From Verrucomicrobiaceae bacterium (GTDB taxonomy: Bacteria; Verrucomicrobiota; Verrucomicrobiia; Verrucomicrobiales; Akkermansiaceae), in assembly GCA_027484055.1 (NCBI GenBank), contig JAIXQH010000028.1, positions 47,418 to 111,417 of the forward strand: DNA of 64,000 bases, in the 5' to 3' direction. Position 1 is the first letter of the stretch. Every line of letters begins with the position of its first letter. Positions 1 through 9,362 of the stretch are shown one piece after another. A model generated the notes under the pieces. The model was not told the DNA's origin, ran no database searches, and saw only the letters and a program-made list of their open reading frames with translations. Made by a program: the position numbers and the translations under genes.

Positions 1-54
1 CTTGGCCGTCATGCCGGATACAGCGCCGGACGCGCCCACCACTCACGACCATGA
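1..54 (+). CDS. C-terminal end of an upstream gene (partial)
   Basis: An open frame runs from base 1 to a TGA at 52-54, which overlaps the ATG of the next gene in an ATGA. The same coupling joins the next three genes, so this is probably the tail of another gene of the same glycosyltransferase operon. Only 17 residues are visible and no family can be named. Confidence 0.45.
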   Translation, partial: LGRHAGYSAGRAHHSRP

Positions 55-992
55 AATCGAACGTCACCATCGTCACCGCCTGCGATAAAAATTACCTCTG
101 GGGAGCCTTTCTCCTCGCTGCCAGCGCCGCTCGGAACATTCCTAACGTGCCAGTGAACGTTGTGCAAATCGGCTTCACGGAAGAGGACAAAACCTATTTC
201 ACCCAGTTTCCATACGGCTCAGTCCTCTCCCTCTCTGCCGACGATCCACGCAATGTCGCCAACCGCAAAGCCGAGGCGCTCGCCACCGGTGAATCCGAAT
301 ACATCGCATGGCTGGATGCCGACTGCATGGTAATCGGCGACATCGAGTCCATGCTCACCCCAGAAAATGGCGAGTTCCAAATCCGCCTCCGCGGCGAGGC
401 TGAAAACGCCCAAGTCTGGTGCAATCACTACGCCCCCGGTGAAACCCCGCGCGGCGTCCCCCAAGCCGTGCTCACCCAGTGGCAAGCCGATGTCGGGCAA
501 TTGGAAACTCCGACGCACAACACCGCTTGCGTCACCAACGCCTTCGTCCTCCACCGCCGCCACCTCGGCTTCATCCACCAGTGGCGCACCCAGATCGCCA
601 AGGTCATCGCCCCAGCGAACACCGGCGTCGTGGATCGCAGCTCGCGTCCTTATTTCATGATCGACGAGTCAGTCCTCAGCTCCCTACTCGCCTTTTCCAA
701 CATCGCTCCACCTGTCGCCCCCTTCTTACTCGACCGCGACCCGAAGGCCCACGTCGCCCACTTCGGCGTCAATCCCAAGCCGTGGATTCGTTGGCGCAAG
801 CAGTTCTGGCCTTATCATAAAGACGTCATGGAACTCATCGACTGGCTGGAGGAAAAGGGTCACGCCATCCCGCCGATTCCTTGGTCCTTCCGCCGCTCCT
901 CCACCCCAGCCGCATGGGCGCTGGCACAGGCAGACGCCATCTACTCCACCGCCCGCACCTTTGTCGGTCACCTCATCCGTCGTTTTTCATGA
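51..992 (+). CDS. Nucleotide-sugar glycosyltransferase, GT-A fold (GT8-like)
   Basis: A 313-residue cytosolic protein with no signal peptide. The N-terminus (VTIVTACDKNYLWGAF) and the acidic motif LDADCMV near residues 88-94 are the hallmarks of GT-A enzymes that bind a nucleotide sugar through a metal held by a DxD motif. A second conserved-looking block (HFGVNPKPW, about 237-245) resembles the C-terminal His region of GT8-type enzymes. The start overlaps the preceding stop (ATGA) and the stop overlaps the start of the next gene, so it is part of a tight operon with two GT4 enzymes. A role in exopolysaccharide or O-antigen assembly is inferred from context; donor and acceptor cannot be told. 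Confidence 0.75.
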   Translation: MKSNVTIVTACDKNYLWGAFLLAASAARNIPNVPVNVVQIGFTEEDKTYFTQFPYGSVLSLSADDPRNVANRKAEALATGESEYIAWLDADCMVIGDIESMLTPENGEFQIRLRGEAENAQVWCNHYAPGETPRGVPQAVLTQWQADVGQLETPTHNTACVTNAFVLHRRHLGFIHQWRTQIAKVIAPANTGVVDRSSRPYFMIDESVLSSLLAFSNIAPPVAPFLLDRDPKAHVAHFGVNPKPWIRWRKQFWPYHKDVMELIDWLEEKGHAIPPIPWSFRRSSTPAAWALAQADAIYSTARTFVGHLIRRFS

Positions 993-2221
993 AACTCCTC
1001 GTCATCTCTAACCTCTATCCACCGCACGAAATCGGTGGCTATGAAATCCGCTGCCGCGACATCTGCGAACGACTCCGCGAACTCGGTCACGACATCCATG
1101 TGCTCACCTCGGATCACCACATCCCAGGTCGTCCCGAGATATCGGAACCCCAGGTCACCCGGGCTCTTAAAATCCACGGCATGTATGGCCACCCTTGGTT
1201 ACCCATTCACAAACTCTATGCGTTAGAAAAACACAACGTCGCCGCCGTCCGCCAGGCGATCACTGATTTCAAGCCCGACCTCGTCCACGTCTGGAACCTC
1301 GGCGGCATTTCTAAAACCATCCTCCACCCCTTGGAAAATGGTAGTATCCCACTGGTTTACGACATCTCAGACCACTGGGTCGTCCGCAGCATTCGTTTCG
1401 ACGTCTGGCTCGCTTGGTGGAATTCCCCCGGCTCCAGCGCCCGCCAACTCGCCCGCACCTTGCTCGGTCTTTCTGGGATCCGCCGCCTGATTGACAAGTC
1501 TGCACCCACTTTTTCGCCGAAGCGGTTTGAATTTAAAAACATCTACTTCTGCAGCGCCTTCATGCGGGATTTCTCCGCCTCGGAAAATTGGCCCGTCGCC
1601 CACGCCTCCATCATCCACTGCGGCATCGACACCGCAGCCTTCTCGGTAAAACAAAGCCAGACACGCTTCAAAAAACTCCTCTGGGTCGGTCGCCTCTCTG
1701 CCGATAAGGACCCCCTCACCGCCATCCGAGCCCTCGCTGCGGCCCACCGCCTCGGCCTCACCCAACTCACCCTCGACCTCTACGGCCACGGCGAGCCGGA
1801 TTACGTCGCCCTCGTCGATGCTGAAATCGCCAAGCTCGGGCTCACCCAGCACGTCCAGCGCAAGCTCGCCCCCTCTGCGGAAATGCGCCAACTTTACGCC
1901 TACTACGACGCCCTCCTTTTCACCTCGAACTGGGGCGAACCCTTTGCACTCACCCCACTCGAAGCCATGGCCTCTGGTCTCCCGGTCATCACCTCGCTCG
2001 ATGGCGGCCAGCCCGAACTCGCCAACCACGGTGTGAACTGCCTCATCGCCGCCGCTGCCGATCCCGAACTCTACGCCACTCGCCTCGTCGAGCTGGAAGC
2101 CGCGCCCAAGCTCCGCGAAAAAATCGCCAAGGCCGGCCTCACCCAAGTCCGCGCCCAGTTCGACCTCGCGCCCATCACCCGTCAGATCGAAGCCTTCCTC
2201 CTCGCCGCCCTCCGCAAATGA
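989..2221 (+). CDS. Glycosyltransferase family 4 protein
   Basis: The start is placed at ATG 989 (ATGA overlap with the gene before), giving 410 residues; the open frame extends further upstream, but only inside the previous gene. The N-terminal domain begins MKLLVISNLYPPHEIGGYE, the typical GT4 acceptor-domain opening with the glycine-rich GGYE turn. The C-terminal domain has VGRLSADKDP and the EX7E signature EPFALTPLEAMASGLPVI near residue 317, which holds the nucleotide sugar in GT-B enzymes. It probably acts at the cytosolic face of the membrane on a polysaccharide or lipid-linked precursor. Stop and next start overlap (ATGA). Sugar specificity is unknown. Confidence 0.88.
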   Translation: MKLLVISNLYPPHEIGGYEIRCRDICERLRELGHDIHVLTSDHHIPGRPEISEPQVTRALKIHGMYGHPWLPIHKLYALEKHNVAAVRQAITDFKPDLVHVWNLGGISKTILHPLENGSIPLVYDISDHWVVRSIRFDVWLAWWNSPGSSARQLARTLLGLSGIRRLIDKSAPTFSPKRFEFKNIYFCSAFMRDFSASENWPVAHASIIHCGIDTAAFSVKQSQTRFKKLLWVGRLSADKDPLTAIRALAAAHRLGLTQLTLDLYGHGEPDYVALVDAEIAKLGLTQHVQRKLAPSAEMRQLYAYYDALLFTSNWGEPFALTPLEAMASGLPVITSLDGGQPELANHGVNCLIAAAADPELYATRLVELEAAPKLREKIAKAGLTQVRAQFDLAPITRQIEAFLLAALRK

Positions 2222-3375
2222 GTCTGCTTTTTTACGACGACAGCCCCGTCTTCGGCGGCCATGAAGTGATGGCCCTCCTCGGCCTCGAAGCCGTGCTCGC
2301 CGACTACTCAGAGCCGGTTCATTTCCTCGCTTCTGCCGCTAATGAAAAACTCTGCCAGAAAGTCACAGCCCTCGCCACGCAGCACCCGCACTTGATCCTC
2401 GAAAAACTGCCCTATCAGTCGTCCAAATTCGAAGCTCTCCGCAACCAGCTCAAGCCCGCACGCATCCACACCCTCGCCAAGCGTTTCCGCCAGCTCGCGC
2501 CCCAGCTCGTCATCGCCATCCAAGGAAATTGCGAGCACTCATCGCTCTCACTCCTCGCCGCACGCCACGCCGGTATCCCGAATACCAGCTACATCCCTGT
2601 CCCCCACTCCAATGCGGAAATGGGCGCACGCCTCGGCGCTTTTCGCGATTTATTCGCCCAGCGCCTCTTCCGCCTTGCCGACTCCTTCATCACCATCACC
2701 GATGAAATGGCCCGCATGCTCCAGCTCCGGGGAGCCACTGCACCCATCTACATCGTTTACAATGGTGTTGATGTTTCCCGTTTCCATCCCGGCTCTGAAG
2801 ATGCCGTGCTCCAGTTAGGGCTGCCGACGAATCGAAAACTCATCGGCATGATTGGTCGCATCGAGTTCCGCCAGAAACAGCAACACCTTCTCGTCGAAGC
2901 CCTCGCCTCAGACCCCACACTCGCCGCCACCTGCCATCTCGTCTTCGCCGGGGACGGCCCAGACGCCGCCGCCCTGACCGCCCTCACCCAGCAGCACCGA
3001 CTTTCCGCCACCGTCCTCCCGTGGACCGATCCCGCCCAGCTTTACCGCGCCCTCCACGCCCTCGTCATCCCATCCCGCTACGAAGGCCTTCCCCTTGTCA
3101 TGCTAGAAGCCCTCGCCACCGGCACCACCGTGCTCGCCAGCGACCGCGACGGCATGAAAGACCTCCTCCCCGCCGATTGCCGCTTCCTGCCAAACAGCGC
3201 CGCCGCCCTCGCTGCCACCTTAAATCGCTTCGTCACCACCGGCTGCCCCGCCCCCAGTGAAACCCTGGTCTCCCGAGTCCGAGAAACCATGTCCCTAGAG
3301 CATTTCAAGGCCTCCTTTTCCAGCACCGTCCTCGCACTCGTCCCAAGAGCGGTTTCTGAAAAATCAGTGGTATAG
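2218..3375 (+). CDS. Glycosyltransferase family 4 protein
   Basis: A 385-residue GT-B type enzyme, last gene of the glycosyltransferase operon. It opens with FYDDSPVFGGHEVM, equivalent to the GGxE acceptor loop. The C-terminal half has VYNGVDVSRFHPG (linker into the second Rossmann domain), GMIGRIEFRQKQQ and the EX7E block EGLPLVMLEALATGT near residues 288-302. It starts within the stop codon of the previous gene, implying coupled translation and work on the same glycan. After the stop, a dispersed repeat (about 3378-3410) marks the end of the operon. Confidence 0.87.
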   Translation: MSLLFYDDSPVFGGHEVMALLGLEAVLADYSEPVHFLASAANEKLCQKVTALATQHPHLILEKLPYQSSKFEALRNQLKPARIHTLAKRFRQLAPQLVIAIQGNCEHSSLSLLAARHAGIPNTSYIPVPHSNAEMGARLGAFRDLFAQRLFRLADSFITITDEMARMLQLRGATAPIYIVYNGVDVSRFHPGSEDAVLQLGLPTNRKLIGMIGRIEFRQKQQHLLVEALASDPTLAATCHLVFAGDGPDAAALTALTQQHRLSATVLPWTDPAQLYRALHALVIPSRYEGLPLVMLEALATGTTVLASDRDGMKDLLPADCRFLPNSAAALAATLNRFVTTGCPAPSETLVSRVRETMSLEHFKASFSSTVLALVPRAVSEKSVV

Positions 3376-3412
3376 AAGGATTTGAACCGCCAAGGGGCGC
3401 AAAGTTTTCGGA
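3376..3412. repeat. Dispersed intergenic repeat (TTTGAACCGCCAAG type)
   Basis: The bases GGATTTGAACCGCCAAG followed by a GCGCAAAG tract recur, in one orientation or the other, near 7195-7225, 59296-59315 and 59880-59915, always outside genes. This copy lies directly after the glycosyltransferase operon. Its function is unknown. Confidence 0.5.
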
Positions 3413-3501
3413 GTGGAGAGAAACAAAGTTGCCAGAAGAGTTCGATGAGATAGGTGGAAAAGTCGCTCGCATCTGCGACGGAAACGCGTAACATTTCCGT
3501 C

Positions 3502-3795
3502 ATGAGCATGCTGACCCTTACGCCAACTGCCGCCCGTGGCAATCTTTCCGAGTTACTGCGCCGGGCGCTCAAGGGTGACGACATCGGGATTGTGGTTGAC
3601 GGCAAAATCGTCGCTCTCCGTCCGGTCGCGGTGGAATCCATGGACTACGCGACGCGCGAATACGGAGCGACAGCGATGGAATTGAATCAATTCGAACAAC
3701 GAACTCATGGCCAAATCGAAAAAGCCCGCAAAGAAGGCAAGCTCCACGACTTCACCGGAGACATCGAAGCCCTCCTTGAAGGCAAGGGTCACTGA
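3502..3795 (+). CDS. Antitoxin, Phd/YefM-like
   Basis: A 97-residue protein when started at ATG 3502; the longer frame from 3454 adds residues that do not look like the family. The N-terminus (MLTLTPTAARGNLSELLRRA) and the following IVVDGKIVALRPV stretch resemble Phd/YefM antitoxins, which have an N-terminal DNA-binding and dimerisation fold and a C-terminal tail that covers the toxin. Its 3' end overlaps the toxin gene by 89 nt in another frame. It should neutralise the RelE-like product and repress the locus; both are inferred from the family. Confidence 0.75.
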   Translation: MSMLTLTPTAARGNLSELLRRALKGDDIGIVVDGKIVALRPVAVESMDYATREYGATAMELNQFEQRTHGQIEKARKEGKLHDFTGDIEALLEGKGH

Positions 3796-4060
3796 GGAAT
3801 TGCTGGAACAAATCCGCTCCAAGCCTAAGTCCGAGCGGCAGGAAATCGGCGCTGCGATCAATCAGGTTCTTGAAAGCTGGGGGCGTCCGCATGGGCATTC
3901 AGGCATCGGAATCCGCCGTCTTACCAAGACCATTTTCGAGTGTCGTGTCGGCCTGGATGATAGGCTGGCCTTCGTTTTCATCGCGTCACCGGCAGAACTG
4001 GTTTTCTTCTTCATCGGCAACCACGATGAGATTCAGAAATTGATTCGAACCAACCGATGA
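3707..4060 (+). CDS. RelE/ParE-superfamily toxin
   Basis: A 117-residue basic protein whose core (IRRLTKTIFECRVGLDDRLAFVF, then FFFIGNHDEIQKLIR) fits the RelE/ParE fold, whose members are ribosome-dependent mRNA nucleases or gyrase poisons. The first ~25 residues are Lys/Ser-rich and are encoded inside the antitoxin gene, so the true start could be further in; ATG 3707 is the only clear one. The stop overlaps the ATG of the HTH gene (ATGA at 4057-4060). Arg and Lys residues suitable for RNA binding are present, but the catalytic set cannot be settled by eye. Confidence 0.75.
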   Translation: MAKSKKPAKKASSTTSPETSKPSLKARVTEELLEQIRSKPKSERQEIGAAINQVLESWGRPHGHSGIGIRRLTKTIFECRVGLDDRLAFVFIASPAELVFFFIGNHDEIQKLIRTNR

Positions 4061-4368
4061 AATCTAAACCATCTCAAAACGCTCATCGAGGCAGTGACTT
4101 CCGCGATTTCTCCGCCGGGGAAGGTATCCTTCCCGAGGTGGAAGTGCTCGCCCTCAAGCGCATAGTTTCCCTCCAACTCCAGCAGATCGTCGAGCAGATA
4201 CACGTCACCAAGACCGAACTGGCCACCCCTATGAAAACCAGCCGGGCCTCGCTGGATCGTATGCTCAATCCCTCAAACCCCTCGCTCACCGCGGCCAGCC
4301 TCGGAAAAGCCGCCCTCTCGGTCGGAAGATGGAGCTGCGCTTCGTGTCTGCTTGATGTTGATCCGTGA
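4057..4368 (+). CDS. HTH (XRE-type) protein of the TA locus, probable C-terminal frameshift
   Basis: A 103-residue reading frame with a helix-turn-helix (VTKTELATPMKTSRASLDRM, then NPSLTAASLGKAALSVGR), as in XRE-type antitoxin/regulator proteins. It is coupled to the toxin by an ATGA overlap. After the VGR the frame runs into WSCASCLLDVDP, which is unlike the family. One frame over, directly after the VGR codons, reads MELRFVSA then stop (ending at 4355), which is the expected short beta-strand tail. A one-base deletion near 4327 would explain this. The gene may still make a DNA-binding protein because the HTH is intact. Confidence 0.65.
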   Translation: MKSKPSQNAHRGSDFRDFSAGEGILPEVEVLALKRIVSLQLQQIVEQIHVTKTELATPMKTSRASLDRMLNPSNPSLTAASLGKAALSVGRWSCASCLLDVDP

Positions 4369-4459
4369 GCTACGACCCCATTCACTCAGAATCCGCTGGC
4401 CAAATCGTTCGATTTCCAGAAGGCTTGCCGGGATCAAATTAAACTGTCCTACCGGATAC

Positions 4460-4981
4460 ATGGCCATCACTGTCTATCGAGAAAACTTTAAGCTATCTAA
4501 GAGGCAGGCTCTACAGAGGCTACTTGAAATCATAGTTAGCGCAGTTGTCATATGGGTAGCCTACGGCCTGTCGTCGCTCCACGCTGGTGAATATGGATTG
4601 GGCCTTGTAGTTTTACAATCGGTAGCCTGTCAGGCCGTTGGCATAGTTGCGTTTCATTTGTATGACTTTATTGGCGACTTTCGGGTTCGAGATGTTTCTG
4701 ACCCAAAAAAGCCTCACGACGTCCGGCGGATTCAACAACTTGCAGCACCACCTCAAAAGGATTTCCTTATTCTTCTTCCGGTCGCCGGGTCATTTGCTGC
4801 ATTCATTGGAGCAATGCTCCCTTTTATCGAAGGAGGAGCTCAAGACATCCAATGGAGTAATTGGATCAGTTCTGCAATTACACTTGGAATTGCCCTGCTT
4901 TGGATTTTCCTGTGTCGACGTCGGTACTGCGAGATTCACCCAAAAGAAAAAAGAGCGCCTGTGGACAGCGTGGACAGTTAG
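4460..4981 (+). CDS. Small four-helix membrane protein, unknown function
   Basis: ATG 4460 is preferred over 4352 because the upstream extension is basic, unlike a protein N-terminus, and overlaps the HTH gene. The 173-residue product has four hydrophobic stretches: LEIIVSAVVIWVAYGLSSL, LGLVVLQSVACQAVGIVAF, FLILLPVAGSFAAFIGAML and WISSAITLGIALLWIFLC, and a charged tail. No family is recognised. Base composition is lower in GC than the neighbours, as in the TA region around it, which suggests acquired DNA. Confidence 0.5.
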   Translation: MAITVYRENFKLSKRQALQRLLEIIVSAVVIWVAYGLSSLHAGEYGLGLVVLQSVACQAVGIVAFHLYDFIGDFRVRDVSDPKKPHDVRRIQQLAAPPQKDFLILLPVAGSFAAFIGAMLPFIEGGAQDIQWSNWISSAITLGIALLWIFLCRRRYCEIHPKEKRAPVDSVDS

Positions 4982-5054
4982 GTTGCTTGCCGGTCGGAGT
5001 CAACGTAAGCTTGGTGATCGTAACGCCGTCGGGCCTCATTCATATCTGAGAGGG

Positions 5055-5945
5055 TTAAGCTGGATCGAACTGAATTCTTGTGTTACCCAATTTGGCTTGA
5101 ATCACCTTTACCCAAGGATATCGTGCGCGAGCTAATTTAGCCACTTCGTTTCGGTCGGCAGCTTCCATTTCTGCCCCTAAATAGATCGCTGAAAAGTGAA
5201 ACGGGTGAAAATGCATGTCGCTGTGTTGCTCTCCGTTGTCGCTGTTCTTGTAGGTAATTACGCGATATTCTTCCTCGCTAGCCCATGACCGCGACTTTTT
5301 CAGGATGTAATCGTCAAACATTCTTGAAATAGCCTTGTTGGTGTCGTGAAGAATTACATCAGCCCAACCTTCGGCCGTAGTCAGCGCTCTCGGTTCGTCG
5401 GTGTAGATAACCTCTCTTGCCGCAAGCCAGACGCTATCAAAAATTGGCAAGCAGCTTACTTCAATGACCATACCAGCGTGATTCTCCGCGTAGTGCAACC
5501 ACATCGAATCCAAGTTAGGGCTAACGCTCAGACATAAAATCCGTAGATCTCGCCGGAGCTTTTTCCAAAGTATGTTGACCTCGGCTATCGGCTGGGCGCT
5601 ATCCGCCCCGTGGTCCAAGTTTGGGATTTGTGCCAAGAATTCGGGAACCAGAGCAGTCGGGATTCGGCGGCGAAGCTCAATCAATAGCTTTGTCGGGTCG
5701 TTGAAATGTGATACGTCCTCCGGGAGTGGCTCGGACAAAAGCTCGGTAATTCGCTTCACCCTTGCCTTCTCAAGGTCCGATGAAGAAATCCCCTCTGCAA
5801 TGACGCGGGGCACGTCAAACTTGTCGTTATATTTGTTGAACAAATCTGGGTTGCTCCAGCGAAAAGAGCTGTTCTCCAAAATCGCCATCCCCGTGCTGGC
5901 CGTAATATATTTGAAAAACGAGAGGTGTCCGTGCGGTACTATCAT
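5055..5945 (-). CDS. DUF2971 domain protein
   Basis: A 296-residue protein with the DUF2971 pattern: an N-terminal FFKYITASTGMAIL, then FRWSNPDLFNKYNDKFD (usual form FNDPFD), LCLSVSPNLDSMWLHYAENH with the conserved W-x-H-Y-A and a downstream GMVIEVS, and SRSWASEEEYRVI near the C-terminus. DUF2971 proteins are common accessory genes, often near restriction or toxin-antitoxin loci, but their activity is not established. It stands alone on the minus strand between the TA locus and VapBC, which fits an accessory island. Confidence 0.8.
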   Translation of the reverse strand: MIVPHGHLSFFKYITASTGMAILENSSFRWSNPDLFNKYNDKFDVPRVIAEGISSSDLEKARVKRITELLSEPLPEDVSHFNDPTKLLIELRRRIPTALVPEFLAQIPNLDHGADSAQPIAEVNILWKKLRRDLRILCLSVSPNLDSMWLHYAENHAGMVIEVSCLPIFDSVWLAAREVIYTDEPRALTTAEGWADVILHDTNKAISRMFDDYILKKSRSWASEEEYRVITYKNSDNGEQHSDMHFHPFHFSAIYLGAEMEAADRNEVAKLARARYPWVKVIQAKLGNTRIQFDPA

Positions 5946-6280
5946 TGGCGTAATCGAATGGGGTAGTCCCGACTAATAGGCATTGGATAGAGTCGTGAAT
6001 AGGATCAGGTCAAGCATTTCAACATTTCCGGTATTTCACTCGACGCAGGGATGCACTTCCTCGCGGATGGTATCGCCTTTTTCGCGGTCGGCGCGCATGA
6101 ATTCGGAGTCGAGTTGGAGGTTCATTCAAATGCCGGGGGTGATGCGGAAGAAGGCGCTCAAGCATAGATCGTATTGACTCGGGCACGCATCCCTCGCCCT
6201 CGCTCCTTCGATGCACTTTACGCTCGCTCCTATCCAAACGGCTACAAGCCTACGCCGTGGGCTGAGTTACGGCTTCTTTT
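5946..6280. other. Intergenic stretch, no intact gene
   Basis: About 335 bases between the DUF2971 start and the VapC stop. On the minus strand a short piece (about 6020-6160) reads AFFRITPGI, stop, then MNLQLDSEFMRADREKG in the same frame. It looks like a degraded coding fragment of unknown family. I see no RNA gene. Confidence 0.4.
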
Positions 6281-6694
6281 TCATGGCGGTAGCGCTTGGG
6301 CTTCCCAATCTTCGAGCCGCAAGCCAATCACGCGTTTGAATTCACGGGTGTTGTGGGTAACGAGCGTTAGATCAAGCGAGAGAGCTTGGCCACTGAGTTG
6401 CAGGTCGTAGGGACCGATCTTAGTATCGGCTTTCTCAAGCTGGAAGCGGATTTCCGCCGTCTTCAAGGCCGCGTGCCAATCGAAGGGCAAGAGGTGGAAC
6501 GGTTCCAGAAAAGTGGAGACTTTCTGCCCCTCGCTTTCCGGGTGATTGCAACGGAAGACTCCGGCGAACAATTCGAAGACGCTCACCATCGACACCGCAC
6601 AATCCTCGGGACTGCGGGCGGCAAGTCCCTGCATGACCTTGGGATTGCCACGCATGGCGGCGATGCAAACGTTGGTATCCAGGAGATAGGTCAT
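6281..6694 (-). CDS. vapC: VapC toxin, PIN-domain ribonuclease
   Basis: A 137-residue PIN-domain protein. The metal-binding acidic residues are in the expected places: [10 protein letters not shown] at the N-terminus, SVFELFAG near residue 41, [12 protein letters not shown] near 95 and LVTHNTREF near 112, where the motif usually seen is TxNxxHF. VapC toxins cleave tRNA or rRNA and are held inactive by VapB. The gene starts inside the stop of vapB (4-nt overlap) and is the second gene of a minus-strand pair. Confidence 0.92.
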   Translation of the reverse strand: MTYLLDTNVCIAAMRGNPKVMQGLAARSPEDCAVSMVSVFELFAGVFRCNHPESEGQKVSTFLEPFHLLPFDWHAALKTAEIRFQLEKADTKIGPYDLQLSGQALSLDLTLVTHNTREFKRVIGLRLEDWEAQALPP

Positions 6695-6924
6695 CGGATG
6701 AATTCCACGATGGGTGGGGTTTCGCCTTGATCGGGCCGGGTGAAATTGGCGTCATCAATGCGGATGCGCTCGAAGAATCCATCCGGCCAAGTGGAGGCCT
6801 TGACTGGAGCCAACAGCAAGCCATCGCCAAGACGGCGAATCGTGACTTCCCGGCCCTCGAACCTCAGTTCTTTGGGGATTCTTACCGCCTGCGAGCGACC
6901 ATTTGTGAATAATGTTGTTGTCAT
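6691..6924 (-). CDS. vapB: VapB antitoxin, AbrB/SpoVT fold
   Basis: A 77-residue protein whose first ~45 residues ([20 protein letters not shown], then [17 protein letters not shown]) are the AbrB-type swapped-hairpin DNA-binding domain of VapB. The C-terminal tail ([19 protein letters not shown]) would wrap the VapC active site. It is the first gene of the vapBC operon, and the 4-nt overlap with vapC gives coupled translation. The complex is expected to repress its own promoter just upstream of 6924. Confidence 0.92.
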   Translation of the reverse strand: MTTTLFTNGRSQAVRIPKELRFEGREVTIRRLGDGLLLAPVKASTWPDGFFERIRIDDANFTRPDQGETPPIVEFIR

Positions 6925-7334
6925 AGCTGGTCTATACCCGATCGGCGTCTAAGGGTCAACGAGCTATTCCAGACTCACTGCGCCGGATGGTGTGAATTTG
7001 CTGGTGATGATTGTCGTGGCCACAGGGGCGGTTTGATCCTTGAGGCGAGTGCTCAAAGAGCCTCACGGCAACTTCCTATACCAGAGATTTCATTCGCTCC
7101 TCCTTGGTGCAGAAGTTGGGAAAAAAGGATCTAGAGAGCAACGCGAGGGAGGGATCTTTCATCCCCTATTTCCTATCCCCTATCCTCTTCCTTTGCGCCC
7201 GTGGCGGCTTGGCGGTTCAAATTCTTCCCATGCTCTAGAATTCACAAACACCACGTTGCTCCCTCGTCCCCTAAGATGGACCCTTGCACAAGCCCCCGCT
7301 TCGTGCCAGTAAACGCCCAGCATTTCCACCGCCC
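6925..7334. other. Intergenic region between vapB and ffh with a dispersed repeat
   Basis: About 410 bases that should contain the promoters of both divergent genes. A copy of the CTTGGCGGTTCAAAT repeat sits at about 7195-7225, preceded by a run of CCTATCCCC-like direct repeats (7160-7190). No protein or RNA gene is convincing here; the forward frames that cross it have no family features. Confidence 0.5.
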
Positions 7335-8720
<1,386 letters not shown>

Positions 8721-8748
8721 TAAGGAGTGGGGACACTCCTGTCCCCAC
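8721..8748 (+). repeat. REP hairpin upstream of the RAYT gene
   Basis: The head TAAGGAG is followed by a perfect 9-bp stem, GTGGGGACA paired with TGTCCCCAC, around the loop CTCC. The loop is complementary to the GGAG of the head. It is the left flank of the RAYT gene and lies immediately after ffh. Confidence 0.85.
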
Positions 8749-8762
8749 AACCCCAGCAACCC

Positions 8763-9362
8763 ATGCCCGAGTTCTACAATCCCACCGGCGAAACTCAAAA
8801 GCACGGCGTCAAACTCCCTCACTGGCAACAAGACGAAGTCCACCAGTTCGTCACCTTCCGCCTTGGCGACTCCATGCCTTCCTCAAAACTCCGCCTGTGG
8901 AAACAAGAACGAGAAGTATGGATATCACACCATCCCGAGCCATGGTCCCTCGAGGCCGAACAGGAATATCACCGTTTGTTCACCTGGAAACTAGAGAACT
9001 GGTTGGATGAAGGATATGGCTCCTGCATTTTCACCGATCCGACGAAACGTGAAGTCCTAACTACCACCCTAATGCACGACCATGGAACCAAGGCGAAATT
9101 TCATGCTTGGGTCATCATGCCAAACCACGTTCACCTCCTCTTTACACCTCTCGCCCCATTGGAAAAACTCATGCAAAGCTGGAAAGGCATTTCATCTCGC
9201 CGCATAGGTCTCGGGCGTATCTGGCAGAAAAACTACCGCGACACCCTGATCCGAGACACCAGCCATTTTGCAAATGCCGTGCGCTACATCCGCCGGAACC
9301 CAGCAAAATTACCCAACGGAACCTTCACCCTATGGCAGAGCGAGAGGACAAAAGCAATTTAA
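8763..9362 (+). mobile_element. REP-associated tyrosine transposase (RAYT, TnpA_REP)
   Basis: A 199-residue Y1/HUH single-strand transposase of the Transposase_17 family. The metal-binding HUH is in MPNHVHLLF (His 122 and 124), and the likely nucleophile Tyr 157 is in NYRDTLIRD; ANAVRYIRRNP follows. ATG 8763 is chosen because a start at 8727 would lie inside the REP stem. RAYTs are usually single-copy domesticated relatives of IS200/IS605 transposases that recognise REP hairpins. This one is flanked by REP hairpins on both sides, and its own TAA stop is the first three bases of the right REP head. It sits between ffh and miaA and has altered the miaA 5' end. Confidence 0.93.

Noticed and set aside
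1367..2146. Long open frame on the minus strand inside the GT4 gene (259 codons)
   Set aside because: It is antisense to a well-supported glycosyltransferase gene and its Gly/Glu/Val-rich composition is that of the complement of GC-rich codons. Similar antisense frames occur at 3078-3641, 9665-10252, 14021-15061, 32084-32782 and 58416-59270.
6019..6237. Minus-strand frame of 72 codons after vapC
   Set aside because: Arg/His-rich translation typical of a wrong frame; another frame of the same strand shows a better but broken coding trace.
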